Assembly: GCA_030141605.1 (NCBI GenBank)
Contig: JAQGDQ010000217.1
Location: 309,383-373,382, forward strand
Reading direction: 5' to 3'
DNA: 64,000 bases
Source of the DNA: Tubiluchus corallicola
Taxonomy: Eukaryota; Priapulida; Priapulimorpha; Priapulimorphida; Tubiluchidae
Position 1 is the first letter of the stretch; every line of letters starts with the position of its first letter. Shown one piece after another: positions 12,701 through 39,364 of the stretch. The notes beneath the pieces are model-generated. The model ran no database searches and was not told the origin of the DNA. It saw only the letters and a list, made by a program, of their open reading frames with translations. A program made the translations under genes and the position numbers.

Positions 12701-15700
12701 GCTCCTACTTCGTTTACTCTATAAACAGCACATTAATATTGAAGTGAAAAGCTAGAAAATGCTAATTAAAGTCAAATGTTAGAGTCATATTAAAGTCAAA
12801 TTAAAGCCTTTCACAGTTTCGTTTTGCGCACGCGCAGTTACTATAGGTCAAAGGTTAAGTGTAACACAGCAACGGGTTTCAACTACAACAAGTCACGTGA
12901 CATTGTTTGTAAAACAAAGCCCTCTGCCGCACCAGTTCAGTAACTTCAATTGTTTTACGTTGAGTTTTACTAGCAGGATCTTGCTTGGGAACAAGAAAAA
13001 ATGAACAAGATAAAGTTCTAGTCAGCTGTTAAAACTGTTATTATTACAATAGCATGGCGTGCGAGGCGTTGTCAAGTGTTCACAAATACGTTGTCTGGTA
13101 CACTTAACCTTCGACCTTTTCACGACCATCAGCAATCGCTGGAATTGTTTTATGACATATAATTATATGTTATGGCATAATTATGTTAAATTTAGTTATG
13201 CAATCTTAAAAATTATTGAGAGTTAGGAAAATCATTAATAGTTCGTAAAGAAAAATAAGAAAGTAGAAACAACATTAAATTTTATTGGTACCCAAATGTC
13301 TCCTGCCAAAGTTTCCCTTGTCGAAATGTCCCAAGTGTCTCACACCCAAATGCCCGGCCCATATGGTCGTGCCCAAGTGTCACACACGTCGATTATTCCA
13401 GAGCGTATATATTCTACTACGACATAATAATCCTTGTAACTTTTTCCAAAAAATTCTGTATAACTCACGATAAAAGCTTATAGGCGTCTTTGTATCCTAT
13501 TGGATGAACGGGTATTTTGGGCATTTCTATGTCTCCTATGTCCAGCCTATGTGCTGCATCTACAAAAAATCGACCCGTTGTTGACCATTGACATTAAAGT
13601 TTGGCTTATATGTAAGATGTGAGGAAGCCAGCAAGCAAAATAAGATTAATTTAGACAAATAAGTTAAAAATATTGATTTATGGAGAGTATAGCTGATGAT
13701 GTTCTGAATATATTCTCTCATTTACGCTGTGATGACGATGTCTGATTTGGTTCTTACGTTCGTAATACTCACCGTTAGCTGGATATCCAGGTGTTAATGG
13801 ATCTCCCGAACCACCTGAAAAAGTTAAAATTTTGAATGCAAGCATCTTGCAGACTCTGATATCGTTGTTCACTCATTTATTTTGCTGTTTAATTTTGTTA
13901 GAAGGTTATTCGTGCTTTCTTAGGTGCTTTCTCTAAGGAAAAACTTGATAAAAGTGAATACCTACACACACACACACTTACTATGGTTAACTGGGTTTTT
14001 CAACTGAAATACCTATGTGAAAAGTTTATAACAGTTTATAACATATAAGTTAAGGCATTTGTAACACATATGAAACCTAAGTTGCAGGTTAAGATATTGT
14101 GAAAATAAACATGCAATTGCATAATGTAAAATTTAATATAGATCAAATACCGATTGTTAGGTCTACTCACGGAAAACTGAACCACGTTGCACAGCTACGT
14201 CTGGCATCCACCATGTATCTGGGAAAACTCCGATATTTGGGTCTCTGTCAGTAGAATCAGCTGGATCTGAATAAAGAATCACTCCTAGAGCACCATAACG
14301 TTCAGCGAATTCCACCTATGGATACTGTAACTTCAGTTTCAGAACGGTACTTGTGCTCCGTTTGTTAGGGGCTATATATTGGTACTGCTGAGTTATATTT
14401 ACAATGTATAATAAATATATGATGTATGATGTATGATATTGGGACAGTATATCGAAATCTGAAGTACCAGATTTAATACTAGTATAAATTGGAATTAATG
14501 GACGTACAGTTGGGACGTCATTCACATTAGACATTATATCATCTTCGGACGACGAAATGTTTATTTTATTTATTTGTAACGAACTAATGTGCTATTTCAA
14601 TTACTGGACGACTAATTTATCTATTTGATTTGGCAGGCATATTGAGTGATGATACAATGAAGCGTTCTTTGAAGATAGATCGTAAATTTTGTATGACTTT
14701 ACTAAAAATAATTTAGTGTAAAACTTCCTGCTTGCGTTAACAGTTTCACAAGAGTTTCTGGCTTGGGTGTAAGAGAAATTTTGTAGTGCCGATGTTTTCT
14801 AAATGCCTTAAGCCGTTCAGAAAATTTGCTTCGCACTTAGACCCAAGAACTTGACTGATTATGTAACTCTTGTCAACACAGGTCGGTGAAACACTGAGAT
14901 TAAAAGGCGACGAATAAGTGGTCAAAAATTTAAGCCGAAAGAATATCATAGACAAAATTTTCTCTTAGAAATTTTCTTCTCAAAAGTCTGCTGCTGTAAC
15001 TGAATTGCATTTATTGACTAATATAATTTTAGCTGACAATTGCTTTTACCAGTATTTTACATGTATTTTTTTAAATGAACATTATTCTGATTAGAATTGA
15101 TTGCAAAGTACCTAAGTGTATTGACGAATGCTAACTCTAATCGAGAGGTCCTCAAGTTTTTTGCCTTTCGCGCTCGTTTCACCATATGTGTGAATGCATC
15201 CACTTTCCAAGTCAGGCTGATTTTTTTTGTACATTGCTCGTGCACCCTTCTATTCAGAATGCCATCCCCTCCCAAGGTTGTCTGGTTACACTTGAGTGCA
15301 TTCTAGTTCGATTATTTTTAGAAGCGATATTTGCAAATTTATCAGTAGCGGAAAATATTGATAAAATTTAAATATATTTAATTTTTATAAATGTTAATCT
15401 GTGCTATTCAATTGTGTGATTTTCTGTAAATTAATTATGCACAATTGCACATTTGTTGTTTGGAGAAAGATCAGCATTTCAATCTGTGATCAATTGCGAT
15501 TTCCCCTTGCAAATCCAAAATTCTTCCCAAAGGAATCCCCCTGCTTGACAACCCTGCTCTAACAGATAGAGCGTGCTCACATAGGACACGAAACTCGGAC
15601 GTTCTGGCCATCACAGAAAAATACACTGTTTTGTATAGGCGTCTTCGATTTGGCCGTTTTACTGCGGAGATTGTGGCAGAATGCCGAGTGCCGAACTCTA

Positions 15701-17294
15701 ACGTCCAGAATATTCGACTGCTTTCTTTAATTTTAGAACATGTCAAGTAAACACTTCAGTTCAAGATTACAGTATTTGTACGCACTTTATTTTTGCCTCT
15801 CTCGTTGTTTGCAGAAATTAAGTCTTTACGTTTAGCACTATTGTTTTTTACATGGTCAAGTAGTTCTGCAATGATATTGCTTATGTACATAACCACAAAA
15901 CAACGGTGTTCTGACGTTGAATTCTGCGCAAGTAGCAGAGGAGTGGATTTGTCAGGATTTCCGAAGACTTTTATACAAAATATAGTTTGCCGACGTTTTG
16001 CATATGTTCATATGCTAACCATAATGGTGGTGCAATATAAAGCAAACAGAGGTCATTATGTGCAGACGTTTAACTGAGAGATAATTTTTTAGGTAGCCCA
16101 TGTAATTGTACATGTAAATTAAACGTAAAATCACGATGAAACTAGAAAGTCAAAGAAAAAAATGACGTGCCTTGTCTCCTTGATAGATTTTCCCGTATCT
16201 GGCTATGACGATAGTTCCATTGACTTTGTAGCCATTTTTGGCGAGGTACTCAAAGTCCTCAAGTCTGCCATAGTTCACATAGACAAGCTCTGCCTACATA
16301 TAATATTTCAAGAAAGAAGAGAAATTATTATTGTAGGTTAGCTCTTTAAGCGACATCGAGAGTTTTAAATAGTTAGCTTATGCCTTATAGAATAATTACG
16401 TTCAGCAAATGAATACTGGGGAGTTAAGTTCTGTTGTTTTCGACGCTAAGATTGTTTGACCATATGGATATTTTGGCAAGACACGCAGAGACATACGATC
16501 ATTAGGATTCTGAGTGTGGTGAAGTAAACACATGACTGTTGAAATTTGGATACATGTGGATTGGGAGCAAGCAAAAAGCGTAAGTAAATTTTATTGTACA
16601 CAAAAAACTTGGACATACTGGACCTGCCTCGTGTCCAAAAGCGTGCGAAAAGTGTGCGAACGCCAAAATATTTTCATTAAACTCACCTTTGGATCACCTG
16701 ATGTGGAGTAAGCATTAAATGGTGGCACGACGTTGGCAAAACTCTGCTGTGCTGTAAGAGGAGGTTCTTCCACTTGTGAAGAAAATAGTTCGTCGTTTGT
16801 TAGCTTATCAAGTATTCTTACCTAGTACAGAAAACGCAAAACAAGTATTCATTTTTACATGCAATATGAATTATTATTATTCAACTTATTATTATTATTA
16901 ATGAATTATTATTGAGTAAATTTACGTCTAGCTGATAACAGAGAGAAGAAGGTCCGATTTGTCTAAATTTATGTTTATGCAGAGCCTACATTTGTAAGCT
17001 TAAGGATAAATTTCGGACAAATTGACTGTGGACTAGCTGCTACATTTAAATTTTTCATTGTATAGGCTAACCTGGTATACATACCCTATTACGATTATCC
17101 AGTTTTGTTTCTGGATAGCTTAGAAGAACATTGTATGGTGTCAATTTCACCCAATCCAGTCCACTAGCACGCCACATTAAGGCTATTCGTTCAGCAAGTG
17201 TCTTGTCTTGAGGCGTTCCAGCTAGATGAGGTTTAGACGCCATCAGTCTGGCAACAGTTAATGTGTAAGTGTATCAAAATTACTAACAAGAACA

Positions 17295-17340
<46 letters not shown>

Positions 17341-17795
17341 TCTTTTGTTTTTTAGCCGCATTTTCTTTATTTTTCACTAATGTTCTGAAGGTAGTTCACA
17401 ATGGCGGACAGAAGCGTCCAGCTTTTTCATTTTTTAATGTGCGATGTTCTATTTATCGTTCCAGTTGTTGTAAAAATTATCTGCATGTTCATATATTAAG
17501 AAGATTTTGAAATGAAAGATCTACGTCGTTGAGATAATTATTTATAATTTTCTGCTTACCTCAAATATCCTCTAATGCTTTCTTTGTTGATAGCTTCAAT
17601 AAACGTACTAGATTTCCATATGGTATCATCGGTTAAAGCCATAGAAATAATTCGATTTCGTCCCTTGTCACCTTCTCCAGCAGGAAGCTTTTTGCTAAAA
17701 TATCCGATGATGACACCAGTTATCAGACATATCACTCCTGCGCACACCCCAGCGGTGATAAGATCTGATCTTGAATACATCTTTATTGGAGCCAT
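703..17795 (-). CDS. GCPII-like M28B metallopeptidase, gene C (catalytic Glu replaced by Lys; last exon outside window)
   Basis: Family of type II membrane zinc carboxypeptidases/aminopeptidases (FOLH1/NAALAD2/NAALADL1). Exons, 5' to 3': 17795-17560, 17247-17085, 16821-16687, 16293-16171, 14315-14171, 13814-13773, 13559-13469, 11045-10959, 10423-10338, 8363-8161, 8007-7944, 7369-7302, 7098-6986, 6211-6121, 2922-2830, 2288-2123, 1573-1483, 795-703: 2090 coding bases, 696 codons, no stop or frameshift. The start gives a short tail and one hydrophobic segment (about residues 12-34); Met6 (17780) is an alternative. A PA domain follows (about 170-270), then the split peptidase core and the start of the helical dimerisation domain. 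Zinc ligands are present: H378, D388, E426, D454, H562. The catalytic base (human E424) is K425, codon AAA at 8197-8199, in the motif [10 protein letters not shown]; genes A and B read AEEFGL there. Intron 4 has a GC donor. The last exon, about 208 bases in A and B, is not found in 1-702. I infer a zinc-binding pseudoenzyme; an unusual active enzyme is the alternative. Confidence 0.9.
1242..1295. repeat. CA/CG dinucleotide microsatellite with TA tail
   Basis: Mixed (CA)n, (CGCA)n and (CG)n run ending in TATATA, in a gene C intron. Confidence 0.9.
4741..4955. repeat. Cryptic repeat of CAGACrTTTrGGC-type units followed by GTAG/GATA run
   Basis: From 4745 to 4865 short words such as CACAGACGTTTAGGCTCTG recur every 20-25 bases with many changes. 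From 4866 to 4955 a degenerate GTAG/GATA tetranucleotide run follows. Both lie in the 3.2-kb gene C intron 2923-6120, which otherwise shows nothing recognisable. Confidence 0.6.
8450..8600. repeat. C-rich degenerate repeat in gene C intron
   Basis: GATCCCGTTCCCGA-like words recur with much higher G+C than the surrounding DNA. The plus-strand open frame here is repetitive and not a gene. Confidence 0.5.
9691..9790 (-). mobile_element. tRNA-derived SINE copy 1
   Basis: On the minus strand there is a tRNA-like A box (TGGTTCAGTGG) and a B box (GATTCCAATCC), then a tail with CGACTTTTTCACATT that matches the copy at 39365. The cloverleaf cannot close, so it is not a working tRNA gene. It lies in a gene C intron. 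Confidence 0.6.
10647..10738. repeat. 44-45 bp tandem duplication
   Basis: Units 10647-10691 and 10693-10738 share ATTAAGTTAA and CATTAATG-type words with a few differences. In a gene C intron. Confidence 0.75.
12808..13158 (-). mobile_element. Non-autonomous inverted-end element (MITE-like), copy in gene C intron
   Basis: This stretch is the reverse complement of 52935-53287 over most of its length. Its two ends carry degenerate inverted repeats: AGGTCAAAGGTTAAGTGTA near 12845 and its partner AGGTCGAAGGTTAAGTGTA read on the minus strand near 13118. There is no coding capacity. No clear target duplication was found, so the family is not assigned. Confidence 0.7.
13282..13388. repeat. Cryptic repeat of CCCAAATGTC-type units
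   Basis: Words such as CCCAAATGTC, AAATGTCCC, CCCAAGTGTC and CCCAAATGCCC recur about every 12 bases. The complement resembles the array at 4745-4865. Confidence 0.6.
16169..16170 (-). other. GC donor, gene C intron 4 (PA domain)
   Basis: AAG/GCACGT at the same codon boundary as the GC donor in gene B intron 4, so the GC dinucleotide predates the B/C duplication. Confidence 0.8.
17298..17335. repeat. (TA)n microsatellite
   Basis: About 18 uninterrupted TA units in gene C intron 1. Confidence 0.95.
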
Positions 17796-19245
17796 AAATG
17801 AGATCTATTTGATGGAATCAAGCGTTCAAAACAGAAGAAACAGAACAAGTGGAACAACTGTTGCAAAATGAAAATCACGTTTCCAATTGTTTTCAGCCGC
17901 AGAAAGAGCTTACACATTGTTTAAATTTATAGCGATTTACTAGAGCTTCAGATGGAATGGTGATTATAATGCTGTTTAAAACAAAACGCGTGCTGACTGG
18001 TGACTACACAATGTACATTTGCAACAATAAACGGAAAGGTTTCGTCAGAGAATGGAGCAAAATGGACGATAGACTAAGAGTATAAAATAGTCCCAAGAAT
18101 AACATGTAGCAAGCCTTACGCTGTATTTGCCGTTTAAGTAACGAATATGAATTAAGTCTCCATCTTGAACTGTAGATTATGAATAATTAATTGCAGATTA
18201 AAATTTTCTAGAGGTTTTAATTTAATTGCAAAAGATAATTGACCTCATTAGTTAGTATTACTTTAGTATTATCCTAGCACTTGGAAATGTTGAACGGTAT
18301 GAGCTATTAAATTAGAATTGAACTCAGATCTTCTCTTATAAGGGCTGCGTGGTAAGGTGCGGATTTGTATAATGGTTTTTTAATTGAAAGGTCTCTGGTG
18401 CATATTCTGGCTCAGCCTTTCATACATATATACATTAGACATCAATAATCGCAGTGATTGATCAGCCACAGGTAATTAACTTTCAATGTTTATAAATTTC
18501 TGTGTTACAAAGTTCTTTTACGTGTTATAGTGTTACGTGATATTATGTTACATTTCATAGTAATAGTGTTCCAAAGGATATTTTTAATTTCTGTGTATTA
18601 ATATACTTTATTTGTTTGTTTTGCTTATCTATGAATTCAAAATAAGGTATGATAAAAATGTGTCCTGCACAGTTTCTAAATAAATGCCAGTATGCATGTT
18701 TATCGTGTCATTGGCGATTTCATTTTAGAACACAGTTATAAGAAAATAAAAACGATTAAGCGGCAGATTATGTAATAACAGTGAGTGCTGGTCTAAATGG
18801 CAAGACAGTTCGGAGAAAGGGAAAGATTGGGTACGAATTAGCCACTAAGAAATAGATGGTTGGAGTAACACAAACTTATAGAATTTATAGAATTACCAGT
18901 TTAAAACGCAGGAGTGCTACTGTGAAAGAGCTGAGACTGACTGCAGTGGCTGCTGATGTTTGCTTCGATAGATGGGGATGATAAAATGGACAAGGAGTAA
19001 AAGGTGAACAATTGCAGAAGTCTATAAATGTTTTGCTGTTTACAAATCTGTACAAGGTATACGTGGGAGTACCTCAGTATAGGATATATTAATACGGTGT
19101 TACTAAAAAGAAATGTGTTTAAAATTAAATTACAGCAGCTTTAACTTTCTTTACCTTATGAACATGAATTAGTAGTAGAAAGCAGACATTTCTTTATCTT
19201 CCTAATGAAAGACTGACCTGGTTAGCAAAGCGTCTGACAACCAAC
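17796..19245. other. Intergenic region between genes C and B
   Basis: About 1.45 kb between the gene B 3' end and the gene C start. AT-rich. No gene, TATA box with clear spacing, or repeat family was recognised. The promoter of gene C must lie here unless the two genes are co-transcribed. Confidence 0.6.
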
Positions 19246-19251
19246 TTTATT
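19246..19251 (-). terminator. Candidate polyadenylation signal of gene B
   Basis: Minus-strand AATAAA about 195 bases past the gene B stop codon. Confidence 0.45.
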
Positions 19252-19443
19252 TTTAAGAATCCAATAAGCAGTTTTTCCTGGTATAATCAACAACATAACT
19301 AAAAGGCTAATTATTTTTAATAAAACCCGTAGGGCTCGCTAAAACGTGACAAGGTTACCTACCTTCTTCAGATACCTGCTATTTCAGATATTAAAATCAA
19401 TTCGTTACTTTACAGACTTTACAAATACATTATAGGAACAGAA

Positions 19444-33097
<13,654 letters not shown>

Positions 33098-33461
33098 GAT
33101 TGAACTCCATTAAATCATAGATTCCATTAAATTGTTATTACGGATCTAAGTCAATACAGTTATTAACCGGGCAATTGTGTTCATTCCGAGGTACGTTCAA
33201 TCTAATTGGAAAACAATATAATTGTTCAAATCGCAAACCTTTCTTTCAAAATCTTATTTCTATCAATTTCATGGATGAGTCCTTTGGAGTTAATATCTAT
33301 TATGAGGACACTACGCTAGTCTGACGTAATAAAAATGGTTTGATTTTTAAAATTTACACCATTTCAGGTTAAAATAGTACTCGACGGTCAACAGATCCTA
33401 TTTCAGGTGGACTTTGCCTGAAAGGTAATACACAGTAAATATACCGCATATCATATACCAA

Positions 33462-33600
33462 TACAAATGCTCATTTCAAATCCCCATTTAAATTCCAGTT
33501 TAAATACCGATGCAAATGCCAATTGTAAATACCCGTTTAAATTGTAGCTCAAATGCACGTGTATTTGTATGTACTTAAACTGGAATTGCATCTTTATGCA
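33462..33600. repeat. Cryptic AAATnCC/TTTAAAT repeat
   Basis: Words like AAATGC, AAATACC and TTTAAATT recur every 11-15 bases, for example AAATACCGATGCAAATGCC. Confidence 0.5.
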
Positions 33601-36600
33601 GCTGGAAAACATCACAATGGAACTACTCTAAAAATTTGCTGCCAATTACCGTCGAGGTAAAAGTTGTGGTTGCACAATGTTCTTATCATGTTCTATCATT
33701 TTCTAATCGTGATATTACAAGGTAAGTATAATAATGGAAATATTTGGGCGTTCAGTTACTGATATCCGTGGTACTCCGAAAAATAAAAAACAGTGAACAT
33801 CATTAATATAACGCTTTCTATAAACGCTGAACATTATTTACCATAATGTGCTTACGTTTGGAATAACTGTGTATAAATTAAATGTCGCTATCAGTATTTT
33901 AGTGATTCACAAATTTCTGTAAGAAACCAAGAGAAAGGTAACAACATTTAAATATTCATAAAACACTGCGACTAATTACAGTAAGGTAACAAAACTGTAG
34001 TCTAATTCCTTGCTCAAAGCAAATTTAAATGCAAATACCATTGTAAACTAATAAACACAGGTTTATACGTTTTATTGCAGATAATATTTTGAGAAAGGCA
34101 TCAAACTAATGTGTAAATCAACTAGTTGCCGATTTGTTGTGAGTGGCACCTTACTTTTAGAAAATGAATCAGTGTCTCTAATGGGGGAAATTAACGAAAG
34201 TACTTGGCTACCGATCTGTCATCTCTTATTAACAAAGTATATTTTGAAGCTGTAATTTAAATCTTTAATATGCATTTTACAAAACAGAATACACATTTGT
34301 ATTTCAAATTTATTTTCAATATTGCGCTATTTTATTTCTTATATGAATTATACGTTGGTGAACCAAACTTGGTGTTCTAAGAAATATAAAAGTTGGCCTT
34401 TTGACTTTGTGTTAAAAAACATTTAGTTGTCCTACAACAGACGCTTCCTTAGTGGCAGTTTCGTGAATATTAATAGAGCAACACAACGTCGATTTCGCTT
34501 CATGATCAGATTACAAGTGATTTTTATTTTTATACAAATTCTTGCAAATTTTATGCACAGCCAGTAGCCATTTTTCGGTTAGGAATAATTATTTTAATTT
34601 TTTACGTCCGCCTAAAAGATTTCATTTTAGACATTTTTTTCGTTCATTTATTTCTTTTCTGTTTGCTTGTTTGTTTGAGTATTTGTTAATCTGTTAGTCA
34701 GTAGGATTATCTAAGAACTACTTAAGTGATTTCTACGAAACTTTTTTGAAGAGTGGGACAAGGTTGCACCTACTAAATCATTAAATTTTGACACCGATAC
34801 CTGGGACATTTGGGGGACGGGTAAAAGGCGAAAATGGACATTTTTTGTTTTTTGTTAACCGAATTCTCGGTGGGAAAACCAAAACAAATCTGCCTATAGC
34901 CTTTGTTTACAGGCTGGCTTCACAATGTAAACGCGATATATCTAGTCTGTTAACAATTCTTTGACAAAACATCAAAGAATTGTAGAAAAACAGCATTGTG
35001 TTAGTATGTTTACGCATTATTAATCACAATTCTGTGTATTTAATTTTTCCTTTTTTTGCTTATTTTTCGACTCAGTGAAAATAATGTAATACGACATTTT
35101 TCTACCTTACCATTTGCGCCTTTTATTCCTGTACCATTTTTACCTATATTCATTAAACCAATCGCATTTTCGAAAACAAATTTCACCAAAAGGCAGAAGT
35201 GTGAAAATCGACCTAAATTTAAACAAGAGACTTTGAATTACCAATCTAATGCCATGACTACTAGATTACCTAGCTCCTTGTGATCACGGCATGTCTTTGT
35301 TTTAATTTTTAACTTGCCTTTTAAGTTTTGCAAAAAATGAAAGTTTGGGCTTCTGTCACAAAAACTGAGCGTATACGTTTCTTGATATTTCTGAGAGGCC
35401 AAGTTTGTAGTATGGCGAAATATTTTCAGTAGCTTACCTACCACAAGCTGTTCTAGGGTTTTTGAATAGAATATTTCAATTTAATTATAGCATGCCAAAA
35501 AGAGAAAGAATTTAACTACAAATTAATATTTGGAAAACATTAATTAATTACAGGTATACATAAGTTTCATTTTTTCAATTAAAATTTGTGTACTGTTTTA
35601 AATTACTGAGAAGAATGAAAAATTAATGCTGATATATAAAATAATATACATAGTGACCAAAACAACAATTAAAATTTGCTACTGAAACTTAAACAAGTTT
35701 TTAAGCATATAACAGCTAAATTTTCACGAATTTTGTGCTTATTTTAAAACGTTTTGTTGTTGCAAAAGTTCTTCGCAGCTGAAAATTTTTCAATCAAAAC
35801 AAATGCATTTTATACGGGCTGGTCATTATCCTTGCATGCACTCAGTCTAAAACACTCTTTTGTCTTCATGCTCTTTATAAAAACAATAATACTTGAAAAA
35901 TGCATACCTTTCCCGTTAAAGCAAATAATTGTCTATTGCCTGAGGTAATGCAGCCACAACAAAATGAGCACTGCTAATTAGGCCTAATTTACACACAGTC
36001 TAAACACGTGTTACGGCCCGGTGTGTCAATAAACAACTAATAAATTGGCAGATGCTTATGTTGGGTATAACACTTTTATTCGCGTAAAAGAGTAGTCACT
36101 GTTAGTTAAATTAATGCCTTTCTTGTCACTGTGAATCACTTTTATTCATAATTTTGCTAAATTGCTGTTACCGACCCAGTGTGCCCCTGGAGAAATGGCT
36201 TAAGTTCGAAGAGAGGTCACGCCATTTTGCGAAGGAGTTTCATGTGAATGGAGAAGAATTAAAAACAAACCCCTGGGGAATAAAATTCCAAAATCCGTTG
36301 TTTGAAAATGACACGCTTCGTTAAATTTAGACCCATCGAGGTGCGCCCTGTGGCGTCTTATTAGCTCTCCTTTTGTGACATAACTCAACGCCTTGAAAAG
36401 TTTAATGGAAAGCACTTTGTGGGCATTCTTGTGAAACCGTTCAAGTGAATATTGCAGTTAAAAAAGCGAAAATTTGTGCATCTCAGTCCTCACGTGACCG
36501 CACCCCTTCTACTTAGTTGCAGGAAAGATTACCAAGTTTGGCTGTGAAATTTTCTCTTATTTCTTTTCTCTAGTTTTTTTCTTTTGTCACGCTTTGCTAT

Positions 36601-37039
36601 TTATATTTTGAAATGCTTTTTGTGTATTTTATGTTGTATTTTATGAAGGAGATACTGTAAATAAATAAATAAACAAATAAATAAATAAATCAATAAGTGA
36701 ATAAACAAATTATCCATTATTTTTGTTACTTCCATTATACAGAAATTTCATGTCTTGAAATTAGAGTTTTCTTTTTTTGGTTTTAGTGATAAGATCAACG
36801 TTTTTAAACAGATTAAACTGTAATGTGTGACTTCGGGTTTGGTCGGCCTTGGGAAATTTACCAACAGAGCCTGGCACGTGTTTTCTCTGTAATTTCTCGA
36901 CTCCCATAATCTAAATCAACTTGTTATGTAATTATTATTTTAACTTGCGTCCACCCATCCTTTCACTAGAATTTAATATTCTTCTTCTTATTATTTTCTA
37001 TGCTACTAACAAATTGAAAATTTTAGGGCAATTTCGAAT

Positions 37040-37092
37040 TAAATAAATGAATAAATAAAAATAAATAAAAAAATAAAATAAAATAATAATAA

Positions 37093-37137
<45 letters not shown>

Positions 37138-37141
37138 CAGC

Positions 37142-37173
<32 letters not shown>

Positions 37174-37360
37174 CCATAATAATAATAATAATAATGCTAA
37201 CAATAATGATGTAATAACAATAACAACAATACTAATAACCACTATGACGACGACAACGACGACGACGATGACGACAACGACGACAACAACAATAGCAACA
37301 ACAAGAACAGCCGCAACCACAACAGCAATAGCAACAACAACAGCAGCAACAACAAATAAC
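37040..37360. repeat. Compound A-rich microsatellite
   Basis: Successive (AAAT)n, (AAT)n, (AAC)n, (AAT)n and degenerate (ACG)n/(AAC)n/(AGC)n blocks. The long minus-strand frame over it (poly-Val/Leu) is an artefact of the repeat. Confidence 0.9.
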
Positions 37361-39364
37361 AAACAATGAAGCATAACACCGAAGATGAGGTGTGATGAGT
37401 TTAAAGAGAGATTAAACTGTCCGTAAATTGAAATTTGAGAACAGAGAACAGCGGACATTACATTCTCTGTTATCATGCAAAACTTGCTCTGTTTATAAGG
37501 AACATTAGCTTGTTTATTTATCTATGACAATGGTAATGATTACCGATGATGACGACGACGTTCATAATTAATAATTAAGAATAATTACGTTGAATGCTTA
37601 CACAGGGGCGTCGTGCACCAAAACAAATTGGGGGGGGGGGACTGTATATAATGGCAGAACTTAACTGTTTAAAAACGTATAATTTTGAAAAAAATTATTT
37701 ATTAGCTGTGTAAGTATTTATTAGCTGTCAGGAATCCGACGCAGAACATCACTCCAGAAGAGCTCAACCACAGACTTCAAGTCCATATTCTTTGTTTTCC
37801 CAGCCTCAACTGCTTTACAGTCAAACGGGATTCTTGTCGTGACTGACTGATGTGTAAGACTAAGACTGTTACCTGTGATTAAATGTTGGGTTCACAGACT
37901 ATCATTTTCTCTGCAACAAACGAATAGCTGTCAAAAAAAGCCAAAATAGCTCGTTCGTCACTGGAAATCAATAAAACTGTTCATCATTTTATCGTAAAAG
38001 TTAGAAATTGCCTAGAGAAAGACCAACCTTCAGTGAAACATAAAGTTGCTAGTTTTATTGCCCACATTTGCATTGAATGCCTGTCACAGTTTCAAAATCT
38101 GTTATAGGCAAAGCAACTCAATGCAGAAACATGCTTAAACGAAGAAGACTATAGGTTACTATACACAATGAAATGAAAATATGAATTCATGTATTTAAGA
38201 ATTGTTTCTGTAATCACTGTGTAGTGTACTTGTAACACCATTATGTACGCTGTCCACAAGTATCGTCATAATTGCAACATTACGCTGTTAAGTGTTTGCA
38301 TTTTTACAGACCAATTTCATCGGCTGAAATGTAAAAAGACCCGCTGCAGTGCCACCCCATTCCTGTCTGGGATATTTGTGTCCACTTTGCAGATGAACCT
38401 CTCGATTCAAAGGTATTAAATAGGAGCGACTATAAGGCAGAGCTTATATCTTAGCTGTCTTACGACAGGGCTTTGTTAGAAATTTAAACGCTGAACAAGT
38501 GCAATTTGAGTTGTTAAGCCACATACTAATGATGTACCTACCATAAATAGTATTTTTAGTGTAATTTCGACTTTTCGACTAATCCGCAAATGATAAACAG
38601 CTGATTGCCGAAGTCTTAGAGCATGACTGAATTGACTGCATCCACTCAACTTGTTGCTAATATTTAGGCGGCCGAAATTGATTACTGGCTGCAAATGTTG
38701 GAAAACGTGTGCCGTGGGCCTGTAAGCCAATTCAGTCTTAAAGTAAGCGCGAAAGTTTCTTGCGCATTTGGTGCTTAAAAAGCCTTGCAATAATAATATA
38801 CCGTGTAGATGGTTAATAATAGCTGCTGCCACTGTGCAGAGTTCAAAGAAGAAAAACAGTTTATTGCAACCAGCCCATTTTAGATATGTAGAGCCTGGAA
38901 AATAAGCCAAGCATACTATGATTTTTTACCCCTTTGCTTTATTTTATACTGTTCTAAGGAATCCTAAAGATACTGTTAATTAATATAATTATATCATGTC
39001 AAGATTATTATTAATGATGGTGCAAACCCGATTTTAATTCATTTTTGATTGAAATAAATTAATTTAAATTAAATTTGATATGCAAAGCAGTTGGAATACA
39101 GCCTGGATTTTCATCGATAATCTTCTTATGAGGCAAATGCTTTAGACCACCGTATTCCCCATTGATGAAGCAAGTCCAAAGTTCTCCTTTATAGCTTTTC
39201 AACCGTATTCAGTGTTAGATCGCTCGCAATAATAGACTGATTTCTAACTAACTAGATTATTGATTATTTTTATTAAGTTTGAGCCTGAACCTTCGTTAGG
39301 AATATTGTTAGTTGTTTTAGTAGGTTGGCTAGCTATAAAGGATGAACTTTGGACTGTCTTGATC

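Noticed and set aside
15471-16077. Open frames of 91 and 94 codons on opposite strands
   Set aside because: Within a gene C intron, with no recognised motif and no paralogue support in the matching gene B intron.
37039-37476. 145-codon minus-strand frame rich in Val and Leu
   Set aside because: It lies on a compound microsatellite, with repeat-driven composition and no domain.
38476-38910. 144-codon minus-strand frame in the intergenic region
   Set aside because: No recognisable domain, no codon pattern like the real exons, and no convincing flanking splice or polyadenylation context.
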